Assembly: GCF_000204055.1 (NCBI RefSeq)
Contig: NW_006768796.1
Span: forward strand, 680,084-744,083
Direction of reading: 5' to 3'
DNA length: 64,000 nucleotides
From: Melampsora larici-populina 98AG31
Lineage: Eukaryota; Basidiomycota; Pucciniomycetes; Pucciniales; Melampsoraceae
Numbering within the stretch: the stretch's first letter is position 1; the number at the start of each line of letters is the position of its first letter. Of this stretch, positions 24,964 through 37,859 are shown one piece after another. The translations under genes and the position numbers were made by a program. The notes beneath the pieces were generated by a model. That model did not search any database. It had not been told where the DNA came from and was given only the letters and a program-made list of their open reading frames with translations.

Positions 24964-25248
24964 CAAACTTAACTAAGTCCCACGTGCCGGGGTTTATACA
25001 TAGCAAGCGATGACCGAGGCACGAGGGACTTACTCCTTACCCCGGTCATTTGGCGTGGTTCGTTGAGCAATTTAGTAGGGGAAATCTGGGATCTCCTTTA
25101 TCCCAAACTTCCCAGTATTGACTGTTTGGAAAAAAACAGGGAGCCTGAAGCGCCTGCTTCTTCTCTATCTTTCTGTCTATCAACTTTCTCGCTTTCTTTA
25201 TTTGTTCTTTTTTTTTCTCAACACTGCAAACAAGGTCATCCAGATATT
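24964..25248 (+). repeat. left terminal inverted repeat, outer element
   Basis: 285 bp matching the reverse complement of 48305-48589 with about four mismatches by eye. Both end in the same CCAGATATT stretch, after which similarity stops. Open frames here are mirrored in the right repeat and are not genes. Confidence 0.92.
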
Positions 25249-27598
25249 CACCGAAATGCTTCTGCTGCGAGATTGTTACACAAGACATACAGAAATGAAA
25301 TTTCAAATTCGCCAAGTTATGGAAGTGTAGAGAGCGAGGGCAGTGGAGAGATTGAGGTTTGAGACGGACACAAATGAATAGAAACCAAGAGAGAGTAAGG
25401 GGGACTTGAAACACACCAAAAAGCCAGCGTTTGTAGAGCATAGTCCGTTGGGCCTCCGAGCGACCTTGCCAAAAGCGACCTTGAAAATGTCCGTTTCAAA
25501 AAGAAAAATCGCAAAAGTCTATCCACCATTACCACAGAGGCTCGAAGACACTTGCCAGCTCCTCAATTCGCTTGGACTGGATTCTAAGAAGTTTGTTCAA
25601 GGGATGTTAACATGCACCGACTCAAACATAGCGACAAGACGTGGATCTTGGGGAACAGAAAAGGGCTGGGTTTCCACGAGGGAACTTTTGTACGGGTTCA
25701 AGGCGTTAATCTGTAAAGATCGAGTTAGTGGAAATGAAAGATGGTCTGCATTTATCTTAGAAGCGGTAAGTCCATTAATTGGGTTTTGAAGCATATGCAT
25801 ACTGACCTTTTCTTTTTGGAAAATTTAGGCAAAGGAGATCGTGATCAGAGAAAACTTACCCAGTGGAGACCCACCGAATGGAATGTTTCATACCTCAAAG
25901 AACGTTACACATGAATTCTTTTCACCAGAAGAAGAGAAACGACGAGATAGCTCAGTTGAGATTCATATGCCTTTTTTACACTCACTCGTATCAGCCAAAC
26001 TTGTGCATGCTCGAGAGATGCGACAGAAGGAAAGGGCAAAGAGAAAAGAAACAAAGCAGGATTTAGATGAAGAAGGGATCTGCCTCAAAGAAACTGAAGA
26101 AAACACCGTGAACCCAGTGGACGATACCAAGGGTGTTAAGTTGTTTGAGTCTACAACAACCATGGGAAAAACAAATCAGCAATTGGAAGAGCATTGCATG
26201 AAGAAAGTACGTACCAACTGAATACTCTCAATGTACCTATATACTACTTATTTGATTTCCTGGTCCTTTTAAACCTTCTAGCTTCCTGTAATTCTATGTT
26301 CTATGCTTGCTTTTGCCTGCAATCGCCGACACTGCGGGTTACAGCTCCAAAATTCGATAACGTTTCTGGCGTGTGGGGTAACACAAAAGGTCAATGATTA
26401 CCTTCATTTGCTTGGCTTAACTTCATCAAGAAAGACAGCTTTAGCAGCTATGGATACTCTGAAGAAGGCCACTGAGAAAAAAATTAGGGAAATAGGTTCA
26501 AAGTCTTACAAGATTTGACCTTTTTGGTGTGTTGACAACATTGATATTGAAGCAAGAGTACACGAAAAAAGGGTAGATGCTCAAACCAGAATGTTTCATG
26601 GAACTTGGGGGTATTTACATGAGATACCTGAACATTTAACAGAGGATTTATCAGCGGAAGAACTTGATCTCAACATATTTGTGGATGCAATGGAGCGTAG
26701 TAAGAAGGAAGTTGTTGAAGTTGATTCTATGATACCTACAAAACAAGAAGAAATTCATTTCGAGCTGGTGAGGAAGGCACAGATTTCGACGGCTTTTCTG
26801 GATCACTGTGTTGAAAAGGGTAGTGCTGAACATTCTTATTGTAAAGTTAATTTAGAGATGGCTCCACCTGTGGTTGATCCAATCAAGATGTACACTCCAA
26901 ATATCACGATGTTGAAGATGATGAGTGCCTCAGACAATTCAGCAACTGGAATTGGCCAATTGATGGAACAAATCCTGGAGCAGCTTGGTGTTGAAAGCTT
27001 TCAATTTGGCAAATGGTTTCAAGTTGTTGAAGGTGACATGGGGACAAACTTAAACTTTGAAGGAGCAGTTAGAAAGCGGTACCCTTCAGGACACGCTGAA
27101 GAAGGACTTCAGAATCTCTCGTTTGGACTTGCTGGTGCTCACACAATGTGGAACATTGCTAGTGCCATTGTCAATACTTACTTTGGTGATATTGAAGACT
27201 CAGCAGATCCAGGTATATTTCGATGTGCTGCTTCTTTGAGTATAAAGCCGGAACATCTAGTTGATAAATCAGATTTTGGCCTGTTGATGCAAACTGTTCA
27301 CAAAGTACAAACGGCGACATATGTCTTCCTGCTCAAGTAAGTGGTTTCCCACTTGGTGATAGAGTTTTTTTTATTCACAGTATTTGACTGCACCTTTATT
27401 TCAGACAAATCATATCTTCAAAAGATTCTAAGCTTGATTTTACTGTGCCAGGAGTTGCACAAGCCTTGGTAGATGAATGTTATGACAAGTACTGCTTGGG
27501 TGAATCAGTTAGAGAAGCTTCCACAGCAGAAGATGGAGCTTTATACAATCTGCGCTTGAGGTTGCGTGACCTTGCCACAGTGGTTGAAGCAGATCATG

Positions 27599-27606
27599 CA
27601 ATGCGT
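27599..27606. repeat. 8-bp target site duplication, left copy (KDZ element)
   Basis: CAATGCGT precedes the left end and recurs at 38840-38847 after the right end. It lies inside the conserved His-Ala-Met-Arg codons of the DUF6589 gene, which reads on correctly across the two copies. Confidence 0.96.
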
Positions 27607-28296
27607 CACCTGTGTCACAATAAATGCACGGACTCAACCCAAAGAAAAAAAGAGTAATCATTTTGGCTTGTATCCGAAAATCTGCATACAGATTCATCCC
27701 AGATGCACAGAGACATCTGCTTAACCTTTATAAACACCAAGTCAAAGTCCTCTACCACACCAAACAAGTATGTAAACATTGCTCAGACAGTCTCAGGAGC
27801 ACTCTAGAGTACATATGGACTTTTTTACTACAATTCCAGAGGTTTGTCCTTTTCACATACTCAGAGGGATTTATAGGCGTCCAGATGAATCTGACATGTC
27901 TACACATTGTGATTCAGACTCTCCCCGTGTGCACATTCAGATCAATCTGACTCTCAAGAGTACATGATGCTCTCAATCATTTTTCTGATTGACGTACCCA
28001 GATGCATCCGTGCCAGATGCATCTGACACTTGCACCGCAAGATTGACTCACTTCCAGATGCAGATCACTCTGAATTTTCAGAGTACACGCTCTGAATCAT
28101 GATGGCCAGGTCTTCTGAGTAACATACCCAGATGCATCTGGCTCAGATGGATCTGACCCCTGAACAGCGAGATTCACTCACTTCCAAATGCAGATCACTC
28201 TGAATTTTCACAGCACATGCTCTGAATAAAGATAGCCGCCCTGTGTGCTTGACATAACCAGATGCATCTGGTTAAGACGCAAAGAATCAGAATCTG
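27607..28296 (+). repeat. left terminal inverted repeat, KDZ element
   Basis: About 690 bp matching the reverse complement of 38150-38839 with few mismatches. Similarity resumes after a roughly 80-bp indel further in. The long open frame inside is mirrored at the right end and is a by-product of the repeat. Confidence 0.9.
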
Positions 28297-28425
28297 ACTT
28301 GTCCAGCTCTATAGCCTAACAGTCTATGCATGCCTCTGGGTGCCAGCATCTGCCCTCAGATGTCGCTGAGCTGATTGCCCTGACGCACTTGTCCCGCCCT
28401 GCTGGGCCCAGATGCATCTGGAAAC
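27990..28425. repeat. subterminal palindrome array, left end of KDZ element
   Basis: Four perfect copies of CAGATGCATCTG (near 28018, 28131, 28259, 28409) and several one-base variants. The 12-mer is its own reverse complement. Repeated subterminal motifs are usual transposase-binding sites in DNA transposons. Confidence 0.8.
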
Positions 28426-28564
28426 TCAGCCGCTCATGCCCTAGTTGAACACCCATACATAGGCATCCAAATGTCATCCACATTGCTACTCACGTTAAAA
28501 TACCATGTACATCACCATCTTACTTTCTAACTCCCAAAGGTGGCGCACAAATTTTTTTGAACAA

Positions 28565-28737
28565 AAGTCAATTTCAATTGAAAACGCCAAGCACTGCGGC
28601 TACAAGAGAAATTAGAAACAAAAACCAGAAATAGAAATAGAGGGCTGGAAGTCAATTTTGATTGAAAACGGGTAGGCCAAGCACTGTAGCTACAAGAGAA
28701 GTTAAAACCAAAAGCAGAAAAAGAAATAGAGGGCTGG
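28565..28737. repeat. two-copy tandem repeat of 84 and 89 bp
   Basis: Copies 28565-28648 and 28649-28737 both start AAGTCAATTT and end AGAGGGCTGG; the second has a 5-bp insertion and scattered changes. They lie just beyond the stop codon of the minus-strand cargo gene, in its presumed 3' UTR. Confidence 0.85.
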
Positions 28738-28802
28738 CAGATAAACTTGAAAGATAGGAGTTAGGAAAATAACTAGTACAAAAGAAAACAAATCTTGATG
28801 AA

Positions 28803-31045
28803 CTATTCTTTGTCTCCGTCGTCGTCCTCATCTTCGATCTCAATATCATCCTCCTCCATTGGACCATCATCATCTAAATCATCATCTAGATCATCATCTA
28901 AATCATCATCTAGATCATCATCTAAATCATCATCTAAATCATCATCATCCTCATCCAAATCAATTTCTTCATCTTCATCTTCGCTATATTCTGTGTCTTC
29001 CTCCTCATCTTTGTCAATGAATTCAGTCGACTTTATTTTCTTCGTACGCTTTGTACGCTTTCCATCCTTTGTTTTGATAATTTTTGATTGAATAGATTTC
29101 GATTTCTCGGATGCTGCCAACGGTTCTAACCTAAAATGCTCACTATTCAGGTCATCCAGCCATTCCTGTTGATGTACCTTGGTCATTGCCTTGTGACCAA
29201 CTCTCAAGTCATCCTCACTGAGTTTTGATCCGGGCAGTTGTACAATCCGAACTGGAATGTTGCGCTTGATAAGACCTTCGATTGGATCACCGGTGAGAGG
29301 AAATTGTTTACCTCTAGTTGGGCGGTATCCCAGTACGTCAACTACACATAAAGAAACATTGCATATCAGCAAAAGGCAAATATTCAGGTCAAAGTCGGAC
29401 ATACCAAGTCTTTCATTCACAAGGTTTGCCAGTCGAGTCTTCAGAAGATCACTCGGTTGCAGCTTACTGGAAATTGTACCAGTAGGTATCTTCCTTTTTT
29501 TCGATTGGCTAGCCTTGGAAATCGCGTTGATCATTGACTCGCCCTGAGCCACTGTTGCAAAGACAGGAGTCAGGCCAATTTCGCGATCAGCCCAATTGGT
29601 GACAGCAGGTATTGCCGAGTATTTTCTGGACCATCCAGGACCGGAGTTTTTTCTTGGCGTGTGAGCGCTCGAAGCCAGGAAAATGTATTTGAACTTCAAC
29701 CGCTCGCCATCACGGGCAATCTAGACAGAGTCAAATCCATTAAAATAGGATGGCAATGATGAGAAGGATGATGCAAGGTGTAAAATAACAGATAGATAGA
29801 ACTCGACATAGAACTTACAATTTTTGCGAGATGACGAACACGCTGCAAAGACCGCCCATTGAGATCCTTGTCCGCCGGTAGTCTTCCTTCCTTTCTCAAG
29901 ACTTTCTCGTGTGCAACAAGCTCTTCGTAAATAGGCCGATACTTTTCCTCGTCCTCTGGGCTAAGTAAAGGAACAGTAGGTGTGGTTGAATCATCATTGG
30001 CCGGGTTGTCAAGATCGGGAATACCAGCTAATGCAAAGAAGTGGGTACGATTGAAAACACGACGCTTTTCGGGACCGTAAGTTCGCCAGATCCTACCAGC
30101 TTCCTTGTTCCTAAACTTCATTGTCTCACCACCTCCTCCTTTCTTAGGCACTATTAATATGAACAAATCAGGAAGGTTCATCAAGTAATGTATTGCACAA
30201 TAACTCGAAATTTACGTACTTTTGAGTGCGATCACCGCCTTAGAATAAGCCAAAAACCTGCGGTATATATCACGAGGGCGGGTGGGACTGCCTTCGCCAC
30301 TGATGATCAAATGAAGATTGTATAAGTATCCACATCTACACAAGTCAAGTTTGAAAAGAAGAGACAAAGATCTTACTTACAGTTCTTCCTCAAGTGTACT
30401 ATGTTTGATTTTCCCAATTGCAGCCAGGAACAACTTGGTCTTCTGATATTGGAGCTTTGCAAGTCTGGCCTCGGCAAGGATGTTGACTGGAATACGAGAT
30501 ACAGTCTTGGATCGGGCATCAACGACTCCTTGAAGGCGTGTCATGGGCCACGCTTTTCCATGTTGGCGATGATTCTCCAGAGTGATGGTCGAGTCAAAGA
30601 TCTCGACATCTTCGGCAGCTGTTGTGGTGGGTGGAGCGCGATTTGAGACAGTCCCACCAACTGGTGAGTTGAGTCCAGGTGCTGCAGGAGGAGTGGACTG
30701 GGGTGACTGAGCTGGCTGAGTTTCACGTTGATTGGTTTGCGTTGAGGCTGGAGCTGGACCCGTTTTGCGTTTCGTAGGTGGAGCGCGATTTGAGACAGTG
30801 CCATCAACTGGGGAGTTGAGTCCAGGTGCTGCAGGAGGAGTTGACTGGGGTGACTGAGCTGGCTGAGTTTCACGTTGATTGGTTTGCGTTGAGGCTGGAG
30901 CTGGAGCCGTTTTGCGTTTCTTATGGTTTCGAGAGTTTCCCTTTGATTCGTTCGGACGTTTTGGCGCCGGTTGTGATTTCGAGTTTGTTCCCGCGATGGC
31001 TTGCTGCGCAGTTGAAACTGAACCCTTGGAACGTGTAGACCTCAT
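28803..31045 (-). CDS. KDZ-element accessory protein with HMG-like region and acidic tail
   Basis: Five exons join in phase, right to left: 31045-30381, 30335-30220, 30150-29819, 29720-29405, 29341-28803, giving 655 aa. The N-terminus is basic and Pro/Gln-rich and contains two near-identical units of about 49 residues starting KRKTAPAP or TKRKTGPAP. The middle (about 225-320) reads PTRPRDIYRRFLAYSKAV, then KFRNKEAGRIWRTYGPEKRR and FFALAGIPD, a helix pattern resembling an HMG box: basic, with a Trp in helix 2 and a following EKR. The C-terminus has a KRTKRTKK basic run and about 60 residues dominated by Asp/Glu, including an LDDD tandem repeat. Nuclear DNA or chromatin binding is inferred. Unlike the transposase the frame is intact. 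A TATATATA lies about 120 bp upstream of the start. Confidence 0.85.
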
Positions 31046-31144
31046 GATGAAGGGTATTTTGATAGAAACTATGAGCAGTATGATTTGGGAGGGGGAAGAT
31101 GGAATGGATTATGAAGCGATGCGAAATGTTATCTCCGATTGGGC

Positions 31145-31600
31145 AATGGCCCGGATGCATCTGGCTATATATACACGTACGCTATGTATGTACATGTGGC
31201 TTACGTCATCCATCAGATGTATCTGACTGCGCAGGGCAAAGTGTACCGTTGGATAGGTCTGGCACCAGTTGACTAATATCAATTCCAGATACATCTGGGC
31301 GGCCAGACACATCTGACTTAACTGGGTAGCCAGACCTAGTGTGATGATAACACGTGCATCACACTAGGTCTGAATGGATGTATCAGATCCATCTGATCTA
31401 CATATGTAGGGCAAATATTGGGATATAATTCATTCCAGATACATCTGGAATTGTCAGAGACCTAACGATACCACCGATACATGCAAAATCTGACAGATTT
31501 TGCCAGCCAGACCTAGACCTATTATTTGATGCACGTGTTATCATCATACTAGGTCTAGATTGTGTCACTGATTGCAGATGAATCTGGGTGGAGGCGTTTG
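31145..31600. promoter_or_regulatory. palindrome cluster upstream of the KDZ accessory gene
   Basis: Variants of the subterminal motif, with CCAGATACATCTGG at two places (near 31287 and 31437) and others near 31150, 31213, 31381 and 31574. Two inverted copies of a 30-base AGACCTAGTGTGATGATAAC-type repeat (about 31331-31362 and 31522-31554) are interspersed. Lies 100-550 bp upstream of the start codon at 31045 and includes a TATATATA at 31166-31173. Confidence 0.6.
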
Positions 31601-31699
31601 CCCTTCTCCACCCCACCCAGGTTAAATCGTGTATGAAAAGAGGATTCATTTGCTGTATTCCCATGAATACAGCAAGGATTCATCTGGACATAAGCCCTG

Positions 31700-33628
31700 A
31701 GCTTATTAAGTAACAACCCCGAATTAGCAATGACTTCAATACATGATGTAGAAGGGGGATGAATTGATCCAATACAAATTCTTCCAATTGTACAATCCAG
31801 CCGGAACAAAAACCATATTGAATTATATCACCAAGTCTAAAGACTCCTCAGCTAAAATAATCAAGTGTTCACAAAGTAGTTGAATTGGAGTTCAGGACGA
31901 GAAAATGGTCCAATTTGGCCCCATTGGTAAGCCTTGACTCGAGAACAATCAGTGTTTTTTTGTTTTTCAGCATAAGCATATCTCTGCCAAAAGTTATCCA
32001 AAAATGATGTTACAAAAATGAAAGTTGAGGTAAAAGTTATTTCTTATAGAGTTTGCTTTGGCACAAATCCCATATCTCTATGTATGCAGCGTCACACACA
32101 AGTTTTAGTGATGTTGCGGGGTGGTACAAAGGCCAGAAACACTTCATATCTTGTTCAATATTAATCCAAACATGATGATGCAAAAATCAAAGATTTTCAT
32201 CAATCAAATTAAATCACAGTTTTATATAACACATTTGAAAATGTTTGACATCTGAATGCACTTTATGTTCAAAATGGTGTTTTGACCTTTTTTGGCCATG
32301 GGTATATCTCAGCCAGTTTGAACTTTCAGACTTCTGTGTTTGTTCCTACGTGATTATGAAGGTTTTTTAGGGGGGGTTTATTAATGACTTTTTATCTCAA
32401 AGTGACTTTTAAAATCTTCCAAAATTTACGCTCAAACAGGAGCAAAATGGATGTTTTATGACTGACTATACCAACCAAAAGTACTCCAGCCAAATGGGGT
32501 TTTGAGTGGAGGAGTTGAATTCTCATCATAAATATTTTAGTACTTTCCACACACTTCCCAAAAATACATAGCTCACCTGAAACCACGGCCACGGAATCAT
32601 GAGGTTCTTTGATTGTTTAACTGAGGTCAGGGGCAGGTTCTCATTAGAGCTACCAAACATAACACCACCATGATGCAGCTGTTGTCCCAAGTTGCATTAT
32701 TGACCCACATTAATGTTGTGAACCTCTTTCCTCAATGGATCATATAGTTAACTAAGTCTTGTGGTTGTTGCAACATCTTGCAAGGCCCCAAAATGCCACA
32801 AATGAACCACATGCCTGCCCACTTTGAAAAGATGTTGTTCTGAATACCCCTCTGAATACCCCCCTGGAATTAGTTGTAGGGCAAATTTCACTGTCAGAGT
32901 ACAATGATGAATGTACTACACCAAACATGTGAGTTTCAAAAACATTTTGGCGAGGTTCAAGAACACTGTGTTGTGTTGCTCACTAAAGGTGAGCAAGCCC
33001 TGCCTTTACTTGATTGCAGACGTGGGCAGGTCAGAAACACAAACATGGTGTCAATCATAAAGATCATCTTCTTCAATATCCTATTTAGATGTCAAACATA
33101 GTTAACTATTTGATATCAACCATGTTTGACCTCGAAATAGCAGTGGTAATAAAAAGTGATATGTACAAAACAATTTCCAAGAGATAAATTCAAAGATCAA
33201 GAATTTTGTTGCTGATCTTACCAGTACACACAGAAATCAAAACTGATAGATTTGATGGAATATGTCAATCAATGAAAACTTTCAAGAACCTCAACCACAG
33301 TGACGAAATTCCATCTGGTACCTCTTCACAACTGCCGTGGGGAGGATCAGTGCGGGAACTTACTCTGTGGAAGTGGCTTGAGTACACCTTGTCGTGCGAT
33401 TTGCCAGGCTGCCACATTGGTCTAGTGCCAAACCTCCAGGAATAACACACTAATCTACGATTGAATTGTGGAAGGGGCTGTCAATCCACCGTCAATCGAT
33501 ATTGATTGACGGAATGTTTTGGGGACAAATCATCCCCAAAAAGGAAAAGAGCCTGATATCGTCAGGATTTCATTCCAAATAGCCTGACGTGTTAAATTCT
33601 TTTAAAATTATTTTGCTACTATCTATCT
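31700..33628. other. noncoding interior of the KDZ element
   Basis: About 1.9 kb of AT-rich DNA without supported genes, between the two divergent KDZ-element genes. Two short hairpins lie just upstream of the transposase start: CCGTCAATC/GATTGACGG near 33489 and TTTTGGGGA/TCCCCAAAA near 33517. Confidence 0.5.
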
Positions 33629-36600
33629 ATGGCTGATTCTCGGGTGCCTTGCCCACTGGGCGGACGAGTTCAGAATCGTAACACCAGGAACCAAAGTGCA
33701 TCTGCTCAACGGCTGGCAGAATTCGAGGCCATGGAGCTTGATTATGTAGAGCCTTTGATTGATCTGCTATCTCAAGCCATCACTCAACCAGACGACCTCG
33801 ACTCTCCCTTTCATGATGACGATCAAATGCCCAATGGTTACTATGATCTAAATCACGACTACAACAAAGACTCAGTCAAATCCTCTGGTTCTTCGGATTC
33901 GGACGTTGATTCAGAACCGGAGAACGCGCCAGGTCCTGCTTATGTACAACTTATCTCAAGTGAATCATATCAACAACGGCGTATCCGGGAAGCGGCATTG
34001 TGGAAGGATATCACGAAGCGTATGTTTGTGACGTTCATGAAATGTCGATATAAGACCTTATATTGGGGCCGCCCTGACCTGTGGAATCAAGACTTCAAAG
34101 AGGCCTGCTATTGTAACAGTAGAAGAAAAACCACTCGATACATAGATTTAATTGACATATTTAGTGAGATCATATGCCTTCTGGTATTATTGATTGTATA
34201 TAAACTAAACTCTTTCTACGCAGGTCGATCGAGAGTTCAAGTTACCTTTTGCTCATGCCAACCTGATCAGATCCGACTGATTAAAATGGGTTACATTGGC
34301 GGATCACCCGTCCATCCCCAAACAGCCTTTTCGATTTGCTTACTTCGCCTCCATGACTGTCTTTGGAAGTATTGTAATGTCCGAATGCAACCTTTTGCTC
34401 AGGCCATCAATGAGTTCCTTGACCCAAGTAATCCAATCCTTTGGTCAAGGAACGGGAAATATGTGAGTATTCCTGGTACCTTTTCAATTCATCTTTGTAT
34501 TATTGATTTTGATGTGATTTGCGACACCTTTTTCCAGGCCAGAGCTTGGAGATTCAATCTCACAGCTGCTGTGGATATCTATTGTGAGATGCTACGATTG
34601 GACAAAGAACTGAAGGAACAAAGCCTTCGACTAACTCCTTTTGAGAAGCTTCAATCGAATTGCTCAAGATGTTTCGGCAGATTTTCAGGAACCCTTCACC
34701 AAGGCGAACCTGACGTACTTGTATGCCTTGATTGTAACTTTCAACAACGACGTCATAAGTCTGCCAGTGTTGAATTGGACTTAATTGAAAAGCATACTCC
34801 AGCACTCTTCTTATCGGACGATCGACTCAATAAATGGTCTCAACAACCAGAGCCTAATGTAAAGTTAACTAATGTAAGTTTATTTGTTACTGTTCTTTCT
34901 GTAGGACGTGAGCTAACTATTGGTTTGCAACTAGGACCAATGTACCGCTTCACACACTGCAGCAAACGATCAACGCGACGGTAAATCTTGGAGAGCTTGC
35001 GATGACACAGGTTTATCGGGCATGTGCTGTAGACACGACAACATCCTGGCCTATGTGAACGTGGTCCAGAGTGGTGAAAAGTCCGTGCCCACTTGATCAT
35101 CAATCGTATCTACCAGAACTGAATTTGTTTCCCATCATTTGTTTGTATTTAGAGCCTACTTCGCTCACGCTCTGATTGACTGGTTGTTTGATCAACTTCG
35201 CAGTGCAGAAGGACCACCTAAAACTACCGGTGTCATTTACGATGTCGGTTGCAACCTTGAGAAAGGTATTGTCCGGGTAAGTTTTGGTTTTTTTGTACAG
35301 GGGTTCAACGCAGTTAATAATACCTTACAAACTATAAACAGCACAAGCTCTTTGAAGATGAAAGGCAGGCTGGTAGGATGAAGTATGCTGTGGGTGCCTT
35401 CCATTCATATGCTCACGCATATGGTTGTCAGCTGGCCTATGACCCTTGAAAAAATAAAGGTTGGGGCAAGTCTGACGGCGAAGGGTCTGAACGTGTCTGG
35501 TGGAAGCTTGCCCCCGAGGTTCCGGCCAATCGATACGTTACCAGCTTCACTGTAAACATCATTCAACTTCCCCAATTTGGCAGAGGAAAATGATTAATAG
35601 TACAGTTTTTCATAAAAGAATCTAATACTGCACACCTGGGCCATTTCACCCACACTACATATGTGCAGCAAGCTAAGTCAATAGTTGTCTATCATGTACA
35701 TACAGGTCTGCTCAGTTTTTTGCCCATCAGAATAAATAAATCACATGTTATACCACATGTAACTTTTTCGACTTTGAATTTTTTTTCCCAAAAATTCACT
35801 ACATATAATTCTGTAGCTGCTCAGGCAATATTGTTGAAGCTATGTCTTAGTAACAGAAAGTGTGTTACATGCAGTTGAGTTGATGAGATCACACCAAAAC
35901 ATTGAGTCAGTGTATGTAGTCAATCTGTTGGAAGCTTTTTTCAATCTGAAAGAAGTTACAGCATGTATTACATATGAATAACTTGTCCTGATGAGCAGAT
36001 AACTGAGCAGAACTGTATGTACATGATAACCACATATTCACTGAGCCTGCTACACATATGTAGTGTGGGTGTTATGGCTCAGGTGTGGAGTGATAGACCA
36101 TTTTATGACAAATCATACTCCCAATCATTTTTCCCTGCCCACTTGGGGAACCCGAATAATGTCTGCAGTGCTTACACCGAAAGGTTTCTTTGGATCTCAA
36201 GACACATCACATGAATCGTATTTGTCTGGAGAACGCAGGTGAGTGATCTTGCTATATTTTATAATCCGTCGTCTACAAATGCTCAATGCTCAATTTTTTC
36301 CAACAGTAAAATGGTTTATGTCGAAGTTAAATGAATACGAGAAAGAGCTTGAGGAAAACATGTCAGTGCTGAATCACCTACTTGAGGAAGAGGGTAGACT
36401 GCCCGAGTACTATGCAGATCAATGGGATCAACAACGAAAGGCCCAGCTTGATCTGCTGGGAAATACTGTCTTGTCGGACTTGACCGGTCAGCTTGAACGT
36501 CTGATAGGGCTTGAAGAGCAGTGTCGTATACAAAAGTGAGTTACGTCTCTCTCTTCATTTATCGACTCAACTCATGAAGCTGATGCGATGTCTCAGGCAG

Positions 36601-37833
36601 CGACTTGAGGAGCTTCGTGAGAAGCGCAGACGAACGCGTACAGAAGAAGAAAACACCGAGCTAGCTAGTCTGCCAGCTAGTTTGGTCTTTTTGGAGGTGG
36701 AGATCAATGAAGTTGTTGCCGATCTAGGAAGTCAGGACTTTAGAGACATTCCTGGGGCACAAGGTAACTTGTGTCCTATTTATATCATTTGATTCAATGA
36801 TAAGTGTACCAATGAAATTTAAATCTGGCTAGACCCAAGGGGAAGAGCTCGCATTCGAGTTCGCATTGCTAAAGCTCGCCTCTACAAAGCCAGGGTTGGA
36901 ATTATCGAATTGCAGAGGCGTTGGGATCGCCCAGGCTTAGGTAGTTTCTCACATTCATCAAACAAATTCGAAGTGGACTTACTGACTTGATACATTCTGA
37001 CATGACAGGTACAAAAGTTCAAGCTTCCTTTAAGCAACAGATGAAAAATAAAATTAAGCTGTTAAAAAGCAAGTGGAAGACATATCACACTCAGGTCTCT
37101 GATTACAACGACACATATGACCCAGATGATCCGATTGAATGCCCCAGTCTTGAAGGTGTAGAGAAGATGGACATTGAAGATGATTTCTGGAATTTTGGTA
37201 ATCTTACTCATCCAAATGAGGATTGGGCGGTGAATAAGGCAACTCAAGAGGGAATCCGGTCGTATCTGAAGGTTCGAAGCTGCAATGAGGAGCTACGTCG
37301 CATTGGATGTGAAGTTTTGCATGTTATCGATTGGGCGGTAATGATGGCAAACAAACTCGAGTCTTTAGCAGATGTATGTTATACGGGTAAGGCCTGTTCT
37401 TCTCACAAAGACTTTTATGTTTTTCTGATACACTATCATAGAGTGGAACAGTGATTTTAATTTCTCAGAACCTATTCAGTGGGTATTAGGACATACTCAA
37501 GTTTCAAAGCAAAACTGGGAAGAGTGTGTTGAGGTTTTGTCCTCACAACACCATTCCCTCTTAAATGAGTACTGCCATCTTTGGGTGAACTGGGGATCGG
37601 ACTTGAATCACCTGTTGGAAAGGACATGTGCCTATACTGATGTGAACATCCCCATCTATGAAGACCTGTCCGAAAAATGGAGTACTCTGCTCAAGGCTGC
37701 AATAGAGGCAAAGGAAGCAATGGAGCCAGAAGCTGTTATGGTGGGAGACATCCCTGGCAACGAAGAAGATGAAATGTACAACCACCTAGGCTTGCTCCTC
37801 CATGATGTAGAGTTAGATGGTGGAGAGTTGTGA
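33629..37833 (+). pseudogene. KDZ transposase (one nonsense codon, MITE insertion)
   Basis: Eleven exons join in phase: 33629-34163, 34224-34462, 34538-34873, 34935-35080, 35153-35276, 35342-35547 continued at 36174-36238 after the MITE, 36307-36535, 36597-36763, 36833-36940, 37009-37386, 37469-37833, about 966 codons. Family marks: an N-terminal Cys region ending CYCNSRRKTTRYIDLIDIF, MGYIGGSPVHPQTAFS, the Cys cluster NCSRCFG...LVCLDCNFQQRRHKS, a CRHDNILAYVN block, IYDVGCNLEK with a catalytic-type Asp, and YAVGAFHSYAHAYGCQLAYDP followed by SDGEGSERVWW. The C-terminal third is helical and Glu/Arg-rich, as usual. A TGA at 35447-35449 (codon about 496) sits where Arg is expected. The 623-bp MITE splits the codons right after the catalytic core. 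No functional enzyme is expected from this copy. Confidence 0.92.
35545..36173. mobile_element. CACTG-type MITE inside the KDZ transposase gene
   Basis: A 623-bp element (35548-36170) with inverted ends CACTGTAAACATCATTC and, read from the right, CACTGCAGACATTATTC. Similarity continues inward for more than 150 bp at roughly 80%. Flanked by a 3-bp duplication CTT (35545-35547 and 36171-36173). Ends and duplication length fit the CACTA superfamily. It has no coding capacity. Skipping it plus one CTT restores the transposase reading frame. Confidence 0.88.
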
Positions 37834-37859
37834 CTTGTACGTATTCATCAGTGGAATGT

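Noticed and set aside
32885..32960. ACTACACCAAACATG string as a CACTA end inside the KDZ element
   Set aside because: No inverted partner or 3-bp duplication found within reach.
35548..36170. Intron in the KDZ transposase
   Set aside because: No GT-AG boundaries at the edges; inverted CACTG ends and a CTT duplication show an inserted MITE.
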